DNA of 64,000 bases from Roseomonas sp. AR75 (GCF_005222815.1 NZ_STGB01000001.1:682001-746000); one strand, 5' to 3'; shown: positions 1 through 8,508, counted from the stretch's first letter. Notes: a model not told the origin generated them from the letters alone. Made by a program: numbers and translations.

Positions 1-28
1 GGACGAGGCGGCGCGCGGGATGAGCCAT
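1..28 (-). CDS. 5' end of a gene running off the left edge (unidentified)
   Basis: Only nine codons are inside the window. On the minus strand an ATG at 28-26 opens a frame without stops (M-A-H-P-A-R-R-L-V) to the edge. A GGAGG motif lies about 7 bases upstream of it (complement of 36-40), a good ribosome binding site, and this is the main reason to call it. The N-terminus is too short to assign a function. It would be divergent from the GntR regulator gene starting at 155, so it may be a target of that regulator. Confidence 0.35.
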
Positions 29-82
29 GGACGTACCTCCGGATTGGGCCGTCGTCGCGGCGCGGCCCGGTTGCGTACTCTG

Positions 83-98
83 ATCTGATATATGAGAT
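83..98. promoter_or_regulatory. Near-perfect 16-bp palindrome, candidate operator of the adjacent GntR gene
   Basis: ATCTGATATATGAGAT is a 16-base inverted repeat with one mismatched pair (positions 5 and 12 of the element). It lies 57 bases before the GntR start at 155 in an otherwise GC-rich stretch, so its AT-rich composition stands out. FCD-type GntR proteins usually repress their own promoter through such short palindromes. The half-site TCTNAT also occurs in the palindrome at 19952-19968, but with a spacer one base different. Its function is inferred. Confidence 0.4.
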
Positions 99-154
99 TA
101 AAGCGGTCAAGACAAATATTGGTCGCCGGTCCCGGTGCTGCTAAGCCGGCGGCA

Positions 155-910
155 ATGAGCGAAACAAGCGACCTGCGCGCCCGCGCGCCGTCAGGTGGCC
201 CGGACGACGGCCTGGCTGCGCTCGCGCCGCTCGGGCCGCGGCGCTCGGCAGCGGACCATGCGTATGCCAGCCTGCGCCAGGCACTGATCTCGCTGGCGCT
301 GCCGCCTGGCACCGTCATCGCCCGCGGCGCCTTGGCACAGCGGCTCAGCATCAGCCAGACGCCGGTGCGTGAGGCGCTGATCCGCCTGCAGGCCGAGCAG
401 CTCATCGAGGTCGTGCCGCATTCCGCCACCCGCGTGACGCGCATCGACCTCGCCGCGGCGAAGGAGGCGCATTTCCTCCGCCTGGCGATCGAGCTGGAAA
501 TCGTGCGCCGCCTCGTTGCCGCACCGGATGCCGGGCTCGCCGCCACCCTGCGGGGCGAGCTTGCGCGGATGCGGGCGCTTCTGTCGGCCGGCGACCGCAC
601 CGGCTTCGCCGAGGCCGACGAGGCGTTCCACGACGCGCTCTATGCCGCCGCGGAAGTCCCTGGCCTGCGCGCGCTGGTACGCAGCCGCAGCGGGCACCTG
701 GATCGTCTCCGGCGCCTACACCTGCCCGAGCCGGGCAAGGCCGATGCGGTGCTCGCCGAGCATGAGGCGCTTGCCGACGCGATCCTGGAGGGCGATGCGC
801 CGCGGGCGGAGGCCCGGCTGCGCGCGCATCTGTCCGGCACCTTCGCCGAGGCCCCGCGCCTGCGTGCGACGGCGCCGCACTTCTTCGAAGACGCGGCGCG
901 CGCGGCCTGA
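155..910 (+). CDS. GntR-family transcriptional regulator, FCD subfamily
   Basis: This is a DNA-binding regulator of about 251 residues. The N-terminal winged helix (roughly residues 30-95) contains the typical S-x-x-x-T-P-V-R-E-A-L recognition helix followed by a wing. The C-terminal FCD helical bundle carries the usual metal/ligand-binding residues in F-H-D-A-L, E-H-E-A-L and A-H-L-S. FCD regulators sense small organic acids and mostly repress neighbouring catabolic operons. The start at 155 (M-S-E-T-S-D) is preferred over an in-frame ATG at 92 because the first 21 residues would be low-complexity and the ATG at 92 lies inside a candidate operator palindrome. The gene is convergent with the shikimate-dehydrogenase-like gene, 6 bases away. 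Its ligand is unknown. Confidence 0.85.
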   Translation: MSETSDLRARAPSGGPDDGLAALAPLGPRRSAADHAYASLRQALISLALPPGTVIARGALAQRLSISQTPVREALIRLQAEQLIEVVPHSATRVTRIDLAAAKEAHFLRLAIELEIVRRLVAAPDAGLAATLRGELARMRALLSAGDRTGFAEADEAFHDALYAAAEVPGLRALVRSRSGHLDRLRRLHLPEPGKADAVLAEHEALADAILEGDAPRAEARLRAHLSGTFAEAPRLRATAPHFFEDAARAA

Positions 911-916
911 GCGACG

Positions 917-1783
917 CTACGCGTCCAGCACGCGACGCATCCGCGCAGGATCAGGCGTGATGCCCGTGAATAGCCGGAATGCCTCCACCGCCTGGAACAG
1001 CGCCATGCCGGTGCCGTCCACGGTGCGGCAGCCGCGTGCGCCGGCGGCGCGGAGGAACTCGGTCTCGCGCGGGAAATAGACGATCTCCGAGACCCAGAGC
1101 GACGGGCGCAGCAGCCCCACGGGAAGGGGCATCCCCGGGTATGTCTGCATGCCGATCGGCGTGCAGTTCACCACGCCGTCCGCATCCGCGACCGCCGCGT
1201 CGAGATCGCCAACGGCCACCGCGCGCCCCGCGCCGAAGCGGGCGGCCAGCGCCCCGGCAAGCGCCGCCGCCTTTACCGTATCCGTGTCGAACAGGCGCAG
1301 CTGCGTCGCGCCCAGCGTCAGTGCCGCATGCGCCACCGCCGCACCTGCGCCGCCGGCGCCGAGTTGCACTACCCTGCCCGGCGCAACACCGGGCAGGCCG
1401 CGCCGGAAACCCTCGGCCCAGCCGAACCAGTCGGTGTTGTGACCGATGCGCCGTCCGTCGCGCAGTACCACGGTGTTCACCGCGCCGATGGCGCGCGCAT
1501 CGTCGGAGAGCTCATGCAGCAGCGGCAGCACGGCCTGCTTGCAGGGATGGGTGATGTTGAGCCCGGCGAAGCCCATGCGTTCGGCGCTGGTCAGCAGGTC
1601 AGGCAGGGCTTCCACGCCAAGTCCCAGCTCCGCCAGGTCGATCAGGCGGTAGATGCTGCGCAGTCCCTGCGCCGCGCCTTCGCGCTCATGCATGGCCGGC
1701 GTGCGGGAGGCCTGGATGCCGGCGCCGATCAGTCCGCAGAGCACGGCCGGCCAAGCGCTCGTGTCGGGTGGCACGGCTGTCAT
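917..1783 (-). CDS. Quinate/shikimate dehydrogenase-like protein (AroE superfamily)
   Basis: This 288-residue NAD(P)-dependent oxidoreductase belongs to the AroE family and interconverts shikimate or quinate with the 3-dehydro compound. The substrate domain has S26-R-T28-P-x-M-H-E, then N-I-T-H-P-x-K82 (catalytic Lys) and N-T-D118 (catalytic Asp). The Rossmann loop is G-A-G-G-A-G around residues 142-147. The S-x-T pattern in the substrate loop, rather than the biosynthetic S-x-S, is the pattern associated with quinate/shikimate dehydrogenases used in catabolism. The divergent neighbour encodes a 3-dehydroshikimate dehydratase, which supports a catabolic role. A biosynthetic AroE role cannot be excluded from sequence alone. 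Confidence 0.85.
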   Translation of the reverse strand: MTAVPPDTSAWPAVLCGLIGAGIQASRTPAMHEREGAAQGLRSIYRLIDLAELGLGVEALPDLLTSAERMGFAGLNITHPCKQAVLPLLHELSDDARAIGAVNTVVLRDGRRIGHNTDWFGWAEGFRRGLPGVAPGRVVQLGAGGAGAAVAHAALTLGATQLRLFDTDTVKAAALAGALAARFGAGRAVAVGDLDAAVADADGVVNCTPIGMQTYPGMPLPVGLLRPSLWVSEIVYFPRETEFLRAAGARGCRTVDGTGMALFQAVEAFRLFTGITPDPARMRRVLDA

Positions 1784-1862
1784 CGGCGCGGGTTTGGTCC
1801 ATCCCGTGAAGGCATGTCAATCTGCCGGGTGCCTCCGCGCAAACCGAAGGGAGCAGGCAAGC

Positions 1863-3722
1863 ATGAGCAAGGCACCGCGCCTGCCGAAATCCATCGCGAC
1901 CGTCTGCCTGTCCGGCACGCTGCCCGACAAGCTGGAAGCGGCGGCGGCCGCGGGCTTCGGCGGCGTCGAGATCTTCGAGAACGACCTGCTCACCTTCAAC
2001 GGCACACCCGCCGAGGTGCGGCGCATGTGCGAGGATCTCGGCCTCGCCATCACCATCTTCCAGCCCTTTCGCGACTTCGAGGCGATGCCGGAGCCCTTCC
2101 GCGCGCGCAACATGGATCGTGCCGAACGCAAGTTCGACACGATGCAGGCGCTCGGCACCGACCTCGTGCTGGTCTGTTCCAGCGTGCATGCCGCCGCGCT
2201 GGACGACGCCGCCCGCGCCGCGGCAGACCTGCGGGAGATGGCGGAGCGCGCGGCGCAGCGCGGCCTGCGCGTGTGCTACGAAGCGCTGGCCTGGGGGCGC
2301 CACGTCAACCGCTGGCGCCAGGCCTGGGACATCGTCCGCCGCGCCGATCATCCGGCGCTCGGCCTCTGCCTCGACAGCTTCCATACGCTGTCCGTCGGCG
2401 ACGATCTCGCCGGCCTCGCCACCGCCGTGCCGACGGACAGGCTGTTCTTCCTGCAACTGGCCGACGCGCCGAAGCTGAGCATGGATGTGCTGTCCTGGAG
2501 CCGGCACCACCGGCTGTTTCCGGGGCAGGGCGAGTTGCCGGTCGCGTCCTTCCTCTCCGCGGTGCTGGACGCCGGCTTCCGGGGCGCGCTGTCGCTCGAG
2601 ATCTTCAACGACGAGTTCCGCGCGGCGCCCGCCCGCCGCATCGCGCGCGACGGGCTGCGCAGCCTGGTGTGGCTTGAGGAGCAGGTGGGAACCGCGCCGC
2701 TGCCCGCGCTGCCGAAGCTCTCGGGCATCGAGTTCGTGGAATTCGCGCTGGATCATGGCGCGCGGGAGGAGCTGGGCCGCTTCCTCGGCACGCTTGGCTT
2801 CCGCCATGCCGGCGCGCATCGCTCGAAGGATGTGGAGCTGTGGCGCAATGGCGGCGCGAACCTGGTGCTGAACGCCGAGCCCGACAGCGCCGCCTCCGAA
2901 CGCTTCGAACAGCTCGGCCCGTCGGTGTGCGCGATGGCGCTGCGGGTGGATGACCCGGAACGTTTGGTTGCGCGGGCGGAGGCGCTGCTCTACCCGGTCT
3001 GGCGCGAGCGGGTGGGAGAGGGCGAGCGCCACATCCCCGCGGTGCGCGCACCAGACGGCACGCTGGTCTATCTGGTGGAAGGTCCCGCGGTGGGCGCGGC
3101 GCCGATCTGGGAAGACGATTTCGTCCTCGTCTCACCCGCGGAGCAGGGCGGGCTGCTCGGCGTGGATCATGCGGCGCAGGCGGTGGTGCCGGGCATGCTG
3201 GACAGCTTCGTGCTGTTCTACCGTGCGCTGTTCGGCCTGGAACCCGATGCGCCTTGGGAACTGCCGGACCCGTACGGCCTGGTGCGGTCCCGCGCCTTCA
3301 CAGGCGGCGACGGCACCGTGCGCCTGCCGCTGAACGTCTCGGAGAGCGGGCGCACCGGCACCGGGCGTTTCGTCTCGGCGCTGTCCGGCGCGGGCGTGCA
3401 CCACATCGCCTTTGCCAGCGCCGATGCGGCCGCGGCAGCGGAAGCGGCTGCCGCGGAGGGCGCGCCGCTGCTCGACATCCCCGAGAACTACTACGAGGAT
3501 CTCGGCGCACGCTTCGGGCTGGAGGATGCGGAACTCGCCGCGCTCGCCCAACGCCACCTGCTGTATGACCGCGATCCCGATGGCGGCAGCTTCCGCCATC
3601 TCTACACCCACGCCTTCCGTGACCGCTTCTTCCTGGAGATCGCGGAGCGCGGCGGCGGCTATGCCGGGTTTGGCGCCGCCAACGCGCCCGTGCGCATGGC
3701 AGCGCAGCGCCGGCAGGGCTGA
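1863..3722 (+). CDS. quiC: 3-dehydroshikimate dehydratase, QuiC type (TIM barrel fused to HPPD-like domain)
   Basis: This 619-residue two-domain protein converts 3-dehydroshikimate to protocatechuate, the step linking quinate/shikimate to the aromatic pathway. The N-terminal xylose-isomerase-like TIM barrel (residues 8-280) has the four expected metal ligands: E140 (C-Y-E-A-L), D171 (C-L-D-S-F-H), Q198 (L-Q-L-A-D) and E246 (S-L-E-I-F). This matches the bacterial QuiC1 pattern closely. The C-terminal half (about 290-610) is a duplicated vicinal-oxygen-chelate domain like 4-hydroxyphenylpyruvate dioxygenase, including V-H-H-I-A-F and F-L-E-I-A-E-R. The start at 1863 follows GGGAGCAGG; longer in-frame starts overlap the divergent dehydrogenase gene. 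The 4-base gap to the convergent receptor gene leaves no room for its own terminator. Confidence 0.88.
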   Translation: MSKAPRLPKSIATVCLSGTLPDKLEAAAAAGFGGVEIFENDLLTFNGTPAEVRRMCEDLGLAITIFQPFRDFEAMPEPFRARNMDRAERKFDTMQALGTDLVLVCSSVHAAALDDAARAAADLREMAERAAQRGLRVCYEALAWGRHVNRWRQAWDIVRRADHPALGLCLDSFHTLSVGDDLAGLATAVPTDRLFFLQLADAPKLSMDVLSWSRHHRLFPGQGELPVASFLSAVLDAGFRGALSLEIFNDEFRAAPARRIARDGLRSLVWLEEQVGTAPLPALPKLSGIEFVEFALDHGAREELGRFLGTLGFRHAGAHRSKDVELWRNGGANLVLNAEPDSAASERFEQLGPSVCAMALRVDDPERLVARAEALLYPVWRERVGEGERHIPAVRAPDGTLVYLVEGPAVGAAPIWEDDFVLVSPAEQGGLLGVDHAAQAVVPGMLDSFVLFYRALFGLEPDAPWELPDPYGLVRSRAFTGGDGTVRLPLNVSESGRTGTGRFVSALSGAGVHHIAFASADAAAAAEAAAAEGAPLLDIPENYYEDLGARFGLEDAELAALAQRHLLYDRDPDGGSFRHLYTHAFRDRFFLEIAERGGGYAGFGAANAPVRMAAQRRQG

Positions 3723-3726
3723 CGCG

Positions 3727-4707
3727 CTATTCCAGCTTGACGTTGCCGAGCCGCGCGGCGCGCAGGTTGATCTCGGTCTCCTCCCGCACGATGGCGCCGT
3801 AGGCAGCGGGGGTCACCTCGGCCGCAGGCGGGATGACGGCGCCGAGGCTCAGCAGCCTGTCGCGCACCGTCGGATCGGACATGGCGGCGACCAGCGCGTC
3901 GCGCAGCTTGCCGATCGCCTGCGGCGGCGTGCCGGCGGGCGCGAGCAGGCCGATGGTGGTGCTGATCTCCGGCTCCAGGATGCCGGCCTCGCGGAAGGTC
4001 TGCACATCCGGCACCAGCGGGGATCGCGCAGCGGAGGCGATGCCGATGATGCGCGCACGCCCGTCGCGATGCAGCTGCAGCGCGGAGGAAAGCTGGTCGA
4101 ACACCGCAGGAATGGTGCCGGCAATCAGGTCGTTCAGCGCCGGCCCTGTGCCACGATAGGGCACGTGCACCAGTCCCGCGCCGCTGCCCGCGTTGAACAG
4201 CTCCATCGCGAGATGCGCGCCAGAGCCGATGCCGGCGGTGCCGATGGAAAGCCCGCCCCGCGTCGACTTTGACAGCGCGACGAACTCCGCCAGCGTGCGC
4301 GCCGGCAGGTCCTTCTTCACCATCAGCACCACCGGCACGCGGTACATCATGCCGATCGGCGCCAGATCCTTCAGCGGGTCATAGGGCAGGTGCGCCATGA
4401 TGCCCGGGAAGATCGAGACGGGCGCGGTGCCGGTGATCAGGATGGTGGTGCCATCGGGCCGCGCGCGCGCAACGCTTTCGGTGCCGACCACCCCGCCGGC
4501 GCCGGGCCGGTTCTCCACGATCAGCTGCTGGCCGAGTGCCTGCGTCATGCCGGGCTGGATCAGCCGCGCGCTGAAATCCACGTTGCCGCCCGGCGGGAAG
4601 GCCACGACCATGCGCACCGGCCGGTCCGGGAAGGTCTGGGCGCGGGCGGCGCCGGACGCGGTCGCGAGCGCGGCCGTGCCGAGCGCCAGTTGGCGTCGCG
4701 TGATCAT
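3727..4707 (-). CDS. Bug/TctC-family periplasmic solute receptor
   Basis: This 326-residue exported receptor belongs to the tripartite tricarboxylate transporter receptor (Bug) family, which binds carboxylates in the periplasm. It begins with a twin-arginine-like signal, M-I-T-R-R-Q-L-A-L-G, and a cleavage site after A-R-A-Q, followed by F-P-D-R-P-V-R-M-V-V-A-F-P-P-G-G. Family landmarks are the V-E-N-R-P-G-A-G-G loop, the H-V-P-Y-R-G-T-G-P-A segment and L-L-A-P-A-G-T-P-P. It is the last gene of a five-gene operon. Its ATG overlaps the stop of the LeuD-like gene by 4 bases, so it is likely translationally coupled. No TctA/TctB membrane partner is in this operon. Confidence 0.88.
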   Translation of the reverse strand: MITRRQLALGTAALATASGAARAQTFPDRPVRMVVAFPPGGNVDFSARLIQPGMTQALGQQLIVENRPGAGGVVGTESVARARPDGTTILITGTAPVSIFPGIMAHLPYDPLKDLAPIGMMYRVPVVLMVKKDLPARTLAEFVALSKSTRGGLSIGTAGIGSGAHLAMELFNAGSGAGLVHVPYRGTGPALNDLIAGTIPAVFDQLSSALQLHRDGRARIIGIASAARSPLVPDVQTFREAGILEPEISTTIGLLAPAGTPPQAIGKLRDALVAAMSDPTVRDRLLSLGAVIPPAAEVTPAAYGAIVREETEINLRAARLGNVKLE

Positions 4708-5255
4708 GCTGTTCCTCCCTGTGATTGCCCTGCCGCACGCCGCGCGGCGAATTCGCGTTCCAGCAGCGGAATCGTGCCACCGGCCTGCCAGATCTGCACC
4801 ATGCGTTCCGAGAAGGGGCGCGCGTGCAGCACCTGGCCGGAGGGCAGGGTGACAATTCCGGTGGCGGGATCGGCCGAGATCACCGCGCCATCCGCCACGG
4901 CCGCCGCGATGCCCGGGCAGACCATCACCGGCAGACCATTGTTCAGCGCACGCCGTAGGAAGCCGGCATCGCAGCTTTCCACCACGACCACCGCGATGCC
5001 GGAGGCGCGGATGGCGACGCTGACCTCGACATGGTTGTGATGCGCGAAGTTGCGCCCGCCCACGACGATGTCGCCTTGCCGTACTTGATCCGGGAATTCC
5101 GGGCGCAGGCTGCGGAAGCACATGGCGCGCAGCGCGTCCTCGTCGAATTCCTTGCCGAAGCCGGCGGCGACGATGGCAAATTCGATGATGCCGTCATCGC
5201 CGCATACATCGTCGCCGAACTTCCAGACCCGGCCACGCGGGATGGCGTGCGTCAC
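4704..5255 (-). CDS. Aconitase-family hydro-lyase, small (swivel) subunit, LeuD-like
   Basis: This 183-residue protein has the aconitase C-terminal swivel domain found in LeuD/isopropylmalate-isomerase small subunits: a W-K-F-G-D-D start and a G-x-N-F-A-H-H-N-H segment in place of the usual G-x-N-F-G-x-G-S-S-R-E. The small subunit supplies substrate-recognition residues to the [4Fe-4S] large subunit encoded immediately upstream (4-base overlap). The divergent substrate loop, and a location between Bug receptor genes rather than among leucine genes, argue against true isopropylmalate isomerase. The reaction is probably dehydration/rehydration of an organic acid. The substrate is unknown. Confidence 0.8.
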   Translation of the reverse strand: MTHAIPRGRVWKFGDDVCGDDGIIEFAIVAAGFGKEFDEDALRAMCFRSLRPEFPDQVRQGDIVVGGRNFAHHNHVEVSVAIRASGIAVVVVESCDAGFLRRALNNGLPVMVCPGIAAAVADGAVISADPATGIVTLPSGQVLHARPFSERMVQIWQAGGTIPLLEREFAARRAAGQSQGGTA

Positions 5256-6544
5256 GGCGCCGCCTCCGCCAGCATCGGCCGCGGATCGACGATTTGCCCC
5301 GCCACCGCCGCGGCGGCCACCGCATACGGCCCCGCCAGGAAGACACGCGCGCTGCGGCTGCCGTTGCGGCCCTGGTAGTTGAACTGCTGCGTGGAGATCG
5401 AGACCTCGTTGTCGTTCAGCACGCCCTGGTAGCCCCAGCAGGTGGTGCAGCCCGGCGCCAGCACCGCGGCGCCGGCCTCGGCCAGTATCTCCAGCAGCCC
5501 CTCGCGCGCCGCTTCCACATAGACGTTGCGGCTGCCCGGCGTGACGTAGAGCGTGACATGCGGCGCCACCTTGCGCCCGCGCAGCACGCGCGCGGCGGCC
5601 CGCAGATCGTCCAGCCGGCCGCCGGCGCAGGAGCCGATGGAGGCCTGGTCGATGCGCTGCCCCGCCACCTGATCCACGGGCACGCCGCCATGCGCATCCG
5701 GCGGCACGGTGACCATCGGCGCGATGGCGGACAGGTCATAGCTCAGCCGCGTCATGTACTCCGCGCCGGGATCGGCGCGCACCACGTCCCACGGCCGCCC
5801 CTGGTCGCGTTCGCGGACATAGTCCAGCGCCAGCGCATCGGGCTCCATGATCCCGGTATAGGCGCCGCTGTGGAACAGCGAGGCGAGCAGCGTCTGCCGG
5901 TCGTCCAGCGTCAGCGCGGCAAGCCCCGGCCCGTCGAATTCCACGCAGCATTGCAGCAGGCGCCCATCCGCGGTGCTGTCGCGCAGGATCGCCTGGATCG
6001 AATCGCGCGCGGTTACGCCGAAGCCGAGCGCACCCGTCAGCGTGATGCGCGCCGAAGGCGGCACGGCAATCCAGTTGGCGTCCTGGATGATCGCCACGAT
6101 GACCTCGGTGGAGATCGGCAGGTTCAGCGCGCCCAGGACGCCGATCGAGGCGATATTGCCCTCGTCCGAGAACACCAGCGTGCCCGGGCGCGCGAAGCCG
6201 CGTTCCGTCAGCACCAGATGGCGCAGGCCATTGCCCGGACCGAACAAGTTCTCGATCCCCTGCGCCGCGCACCAGTCGCGCAGCGAGCGATGCGTCGCGT
6301 GGTGGTGCGAACCCATCGCGCCGGAGGTCGAGTGGTCGATCACCATCAGCGCCTTGTCCGGGCGCGGAATGCGGTCAACGCCGATTCGGTCCAGGTTGCG
6401 CTTGTGGCCGGGCCAGAACAGCTCCTGGCAGGCGACGTAGTCCGGCGTGACGGTGACGTATTCCCCCACCTCCACCGTGTCGCGGCCGGCGGCACGCGCG
6501 ATGATCTTCTGGGCGATGCTCCGCGCCGGTATCGGCATCGTCAC
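5252..6544 (-). CDS. Aconitase-family hydro-lyase, large [4Fe-4S] subunit, LeuC-like
   Basis: This 430-residue large subunit has aconitase/LeuC architecture. The three cluster cysteines are C306 in G-S-C-A-G-G-R and C366/C369 in P-G-C-T-T-C-W-G. The histidine-rich H-H-H-A-T-H segment near residue 80 corresponds to the conserved D-H region of LeuC. It is a catalytic partner of the LeuD-like gene downstream (4-base overlap) and itself overlaps the upstream receptor gene by 4 bases. LeuC normally has G-S-C-T-N and G-C-x-x-C-L-G-M, so the residues around the cluster are divergent. Candidate substrates are dicarboxylic or tricarboxylic acids such as homocitrate, citramalate or a substituted malate. 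This is inference from the family and the receptor context. Confidence 0.82.
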   Translation of the reverse strand: MTMPIPARSIAQKIIARAAGRDTVEVGEYVTVTPDYVACQELFWPGHKRNLDRIGVDRIPRPDKALMVIDHSTSGAMGSHHHATHRSLRDWCAAQGIENLFGPGNGLRHLVLTERGFARPGTLVFSDEGNIASIGVLGALNLPISTEVIVAIIQDANWIAVPPSARITLTGALGFGVTARDSIQAILRDSTADGRLLQCCVEFDGPGLAALTLDDRQTLLASLFHSGAYTGIMEPDALALDYVRERDQGRPWDVVRADPGAEYMTRLSYDLSAIAPMVTVPPDAHGGVPVDQVAGQRIDQASIGSCAGGRLDDLRAAARVLRGRKVAPHVTLYVTPGSRNVYVEAAREGLLEILAEAGAAVLAPGCTTCWGYQGVLNDNEVSISTQQFNYQGRNGSRSARVFLAGPYAVAAAAVAGQIVDPRPMLAEAAP

Positions 6545-7512
6545 TGCAGCGTGAGGCCGATCGACTTGACGATCGGGTCCCAGGTCGCCCGCTCTTCCTG
6601 CAGGAAGGCGGTGAGCTGGGCCGGGCTGCTCGGCACCGCCTCGGCGCCCTGGCGAGACAGCGCAACACGCACCGCCTCGTCGCCCTGCGCTGCCGTCACC
6701 GCGGCCGCGACGCGGTCGAGGATCGGCGCCGGCGTGCCGGCGGGCGCCAGCAGTGCCTGGAAGTTGCGGACGCGCAGCGCCGGAAAGCCGAGCTCCGCGG
6801 CCGAGGGCACTTCCGGCGCCAGCGGCGATCGCCGGTCGCCGGTGATCGCCAGCGCGCGCACGCGCCCGCCCCGCAGCAGCGGCAGCACGGCGGAGATGTC
6901 GCCGAACAGCCCGTCGATCTTGCCGCCGACCAGGTCGGGCAGCGCCGCGCCGGTGCCGCGATAGGGGATGTGCTCGAAGCGCACGGAGGCGATCTGCCCC
7001 AGAAGCTCCATCGCCAGGTGGGGCGTCGTGCCGATGCCGGCGGAGCCCATGTTCAGCCCGCCCGGTCGCGTCCGGGCCAGCGCGATGAACTCCGCGAGCG
7101 TGGTCGCGGGCAGCTCGGCGTTCACCACCAGGATCTGCGGGCTGATCGCGATCAACGCGATCGGCGCCAGCGCCTTCAGCGGGTCCGGCGCGTCCGCACT
7201 TGCGGCCGGTGCGATGACCAGCGGCCCGGGCGAGCCGACCAGCAGCGTGTAGCCATCCGGCCTGGCGGCCGCGACGAGGCGCGTGCCGACCACGCCGCCG
7301 GCGCCGGCGCGGTTCTCCGCCACCACGGGCTGGCCGAGCTGCCGGCGCAGCCCCTCGGCCAGCGGGCGCGCGACATTGTCCACGGGACCGCCGGGCGCGA
7401 AGGGCACGACCATCGTTATGGCGCGGCTTGGCCAGGCGTCGGTCTGCGCGCGGGCGGTTGCCGGCAGCAGGAGCGCGGCGAGCAGGCCGCGCCGGGGGAG
7501 CGTGACGGTCAT
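6541..7512 (-). CDS. Bug/TctC-family periplasmic solute receptor
   Basis: This 323-residue exported receptor starts M-T-V-T-L-P-R-R-G-L-L-A-A, with signal cleavage after A-R-A-Q. Conserved Bug features are visible: V-P-F-A-P-G-G-P-V-D-N near residue 45, V-A-E-N-R-A-G-A-G-G, H-I-P-Y-R-G-T-G-A-A and L-L-A-P-A-G-T-P-A. The start at 7512 is chosen because it overlaps the stop of the upstream receptor gene in the ATGA manner; an upstream in-frame start would lie inside that gene. It is the second gene of the operon that continues into the LeuC/LeuD-like hydro-lyase, suggesting that one of these receptors delivers the hydro-lyase substrate. Confidence 0.88.
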   Translation of the reverse strand: MTVTLPRRGLLAALLLPATARAQTDAWPSRAITMVVPFAPGGPVDNVARPLAEGLRRQLGQPVVAENRAGAGGVVGTRLVAAARPDGYTLLVGSPGPLVIAPAASADAPDPLKALAPIALIAISPQILVVNAELPATTLAEFIALARTRPGGLNMGSAGIGTTPHLAMELLGQIASVRFEHIPYRGTGAALPDLVGGKIDGLFGDISAVLPLLRGGRVRALAITGDRRSPLAPEVPSAAELGFPALRVRNFQALLAPAGTPAPILDRVAAAVTAAQGDEAVRVALSRQGAEAVPSSPAQLTAFLQEERATWDPIVKSIGLTLQ

Positions 7513-8495
7513 TGGATGCTGATCCCTCCGCGCCGGATCACCGGGCCCCATCGTTCCGATTCCTCCCTGACGGCCGCAGCGAGTTGCTCCGGCGTGCCGC
7601 CGAGCTTCTCGATGCCGAGAATGCGGAACCGATCGGCGACCAGCGGCAGGTTGAGGACGGTGTTCATCGTGGCGTTCAGCGTCGCGATGATCTCGGGCGG
7701 CGTCCGGCCCGGTGCGAGCAGGTAGTTGAACGAGGCGTCGTGATAGCCGGGCAGGGTGCGTGCCACCGTCGGCAGTTCCGGCGCGGCGGCGGCGGGCTCG
7801 GCGGTGCTGACCGCCAATGCGCGCAGCTTGCCGTCGCGCACCAGCGGCAGCAGCGTGGCGATGTTGTCCATCATGAAGTCCACGCGCCCGGCCATGACTT
7901 CCTGCGCCGCCGGCGCGGTGCCGCGGAAGGGCACGTGCAGCAACTCCACATCCGCCATCTGCCCGAGCATCGCCGCGGCGAGATGGCCGGAGGAGGCGAC
8001 GCCCGCGCTGGCATAGGTCAGCGGCTGCGGCGCGCGCCGCGCCATCTCCAGCAGCCCCGCGACGTCGCGCGCGGCGAAGCCCGGCCCGACCACCAGCAGC
8101 TTCGGCGCGCGCATCAGCGCGATCACCGGCGCGAAGTCGGCCACGGGATCGTAGGGCAGGCTGCGCATCAGATAGGGGTTGAGGATCTGCACGTTCGGCG
8201 TGGCGTAGAGCAGCGTCTGCCCGTCCGGCGCGGCGCGCGCCACCGCCACCGCGCCGATGGTGGTGCCGCCGCCCGGCCGGTTCTCCACCGTCACGGGCTG
8301 GCCGAGATCCTGGCCCAGCGGCTCGCCGATCAGTCGCGCGATGGTGTCGGCGGCACCGCCGGGGGCGAAGGGCACGACCATGCGCATCGGGCGGTCGGGT
8401 CGCCAGCCCTGGGCCTGCGCCTTGCCGGCCGCGAGGCTCGCCGCCGCGGCCAGCAGCAGGGCGCGGCGGCCGGTATGATGCGGGTGCGCGGACAT
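7509..8495 (-). CDS. Bug/TctC-family receptor, FNY/QILNP subgroup
   Basis: This 328-residue exported receptor is the first gene of the hydro-lyase operon. It carries a signal peptide ending near G-K-A-Q-A-Q-G and the Bug pattern V-P-F-A-P-G-G-A-A-D-T. It shares two unusual signatures with the receptors at 14519 and 15478: Q-I-L-N-P-Y-L-M-R in the region before P-Y-D-P, and S-F-N-Y-L-L-A-P where most Bug proteins have W-Y-G-x-x-A-P-A-G. These three are therefore probably close paralogues serving related ligands in two different operons. GGAGGGGAGG on the coding strand just ahead of the ATG is a strong ribosome binding site. Confidence 0.88.
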   Translation of the reverse strand: MSAHPHHTGRRALLLAAAASLAAGKAQAQGWRPDRPMRMVVPFAPGGAADTIARLIGEPLGQDLGQPVTVENRPGGGTTIGAVAVARAAPDGQTLLYATPNVQILNPYLMRSLPYDPVADFAPVIALMRAPKLLVVGPGFAARDVAGLLEMARRAPQPLTYASAGVASSGHLAAAMLGQMADVELLHVPFRGTAPAAQEVMAGRVDFMMDNIATLLPLVRDGKLRALAVSTAEPAAAAPELPTVARTLPGYHDASFNYLLAPGRTPPEIIATLNATMNTVLNLPLVADRFRILGIEKLGGTPEQLAAAVREESERWGPVIRRGGISIQ

Positions 8496-8508
8496 GGCCT
8501 CCCCTCCG

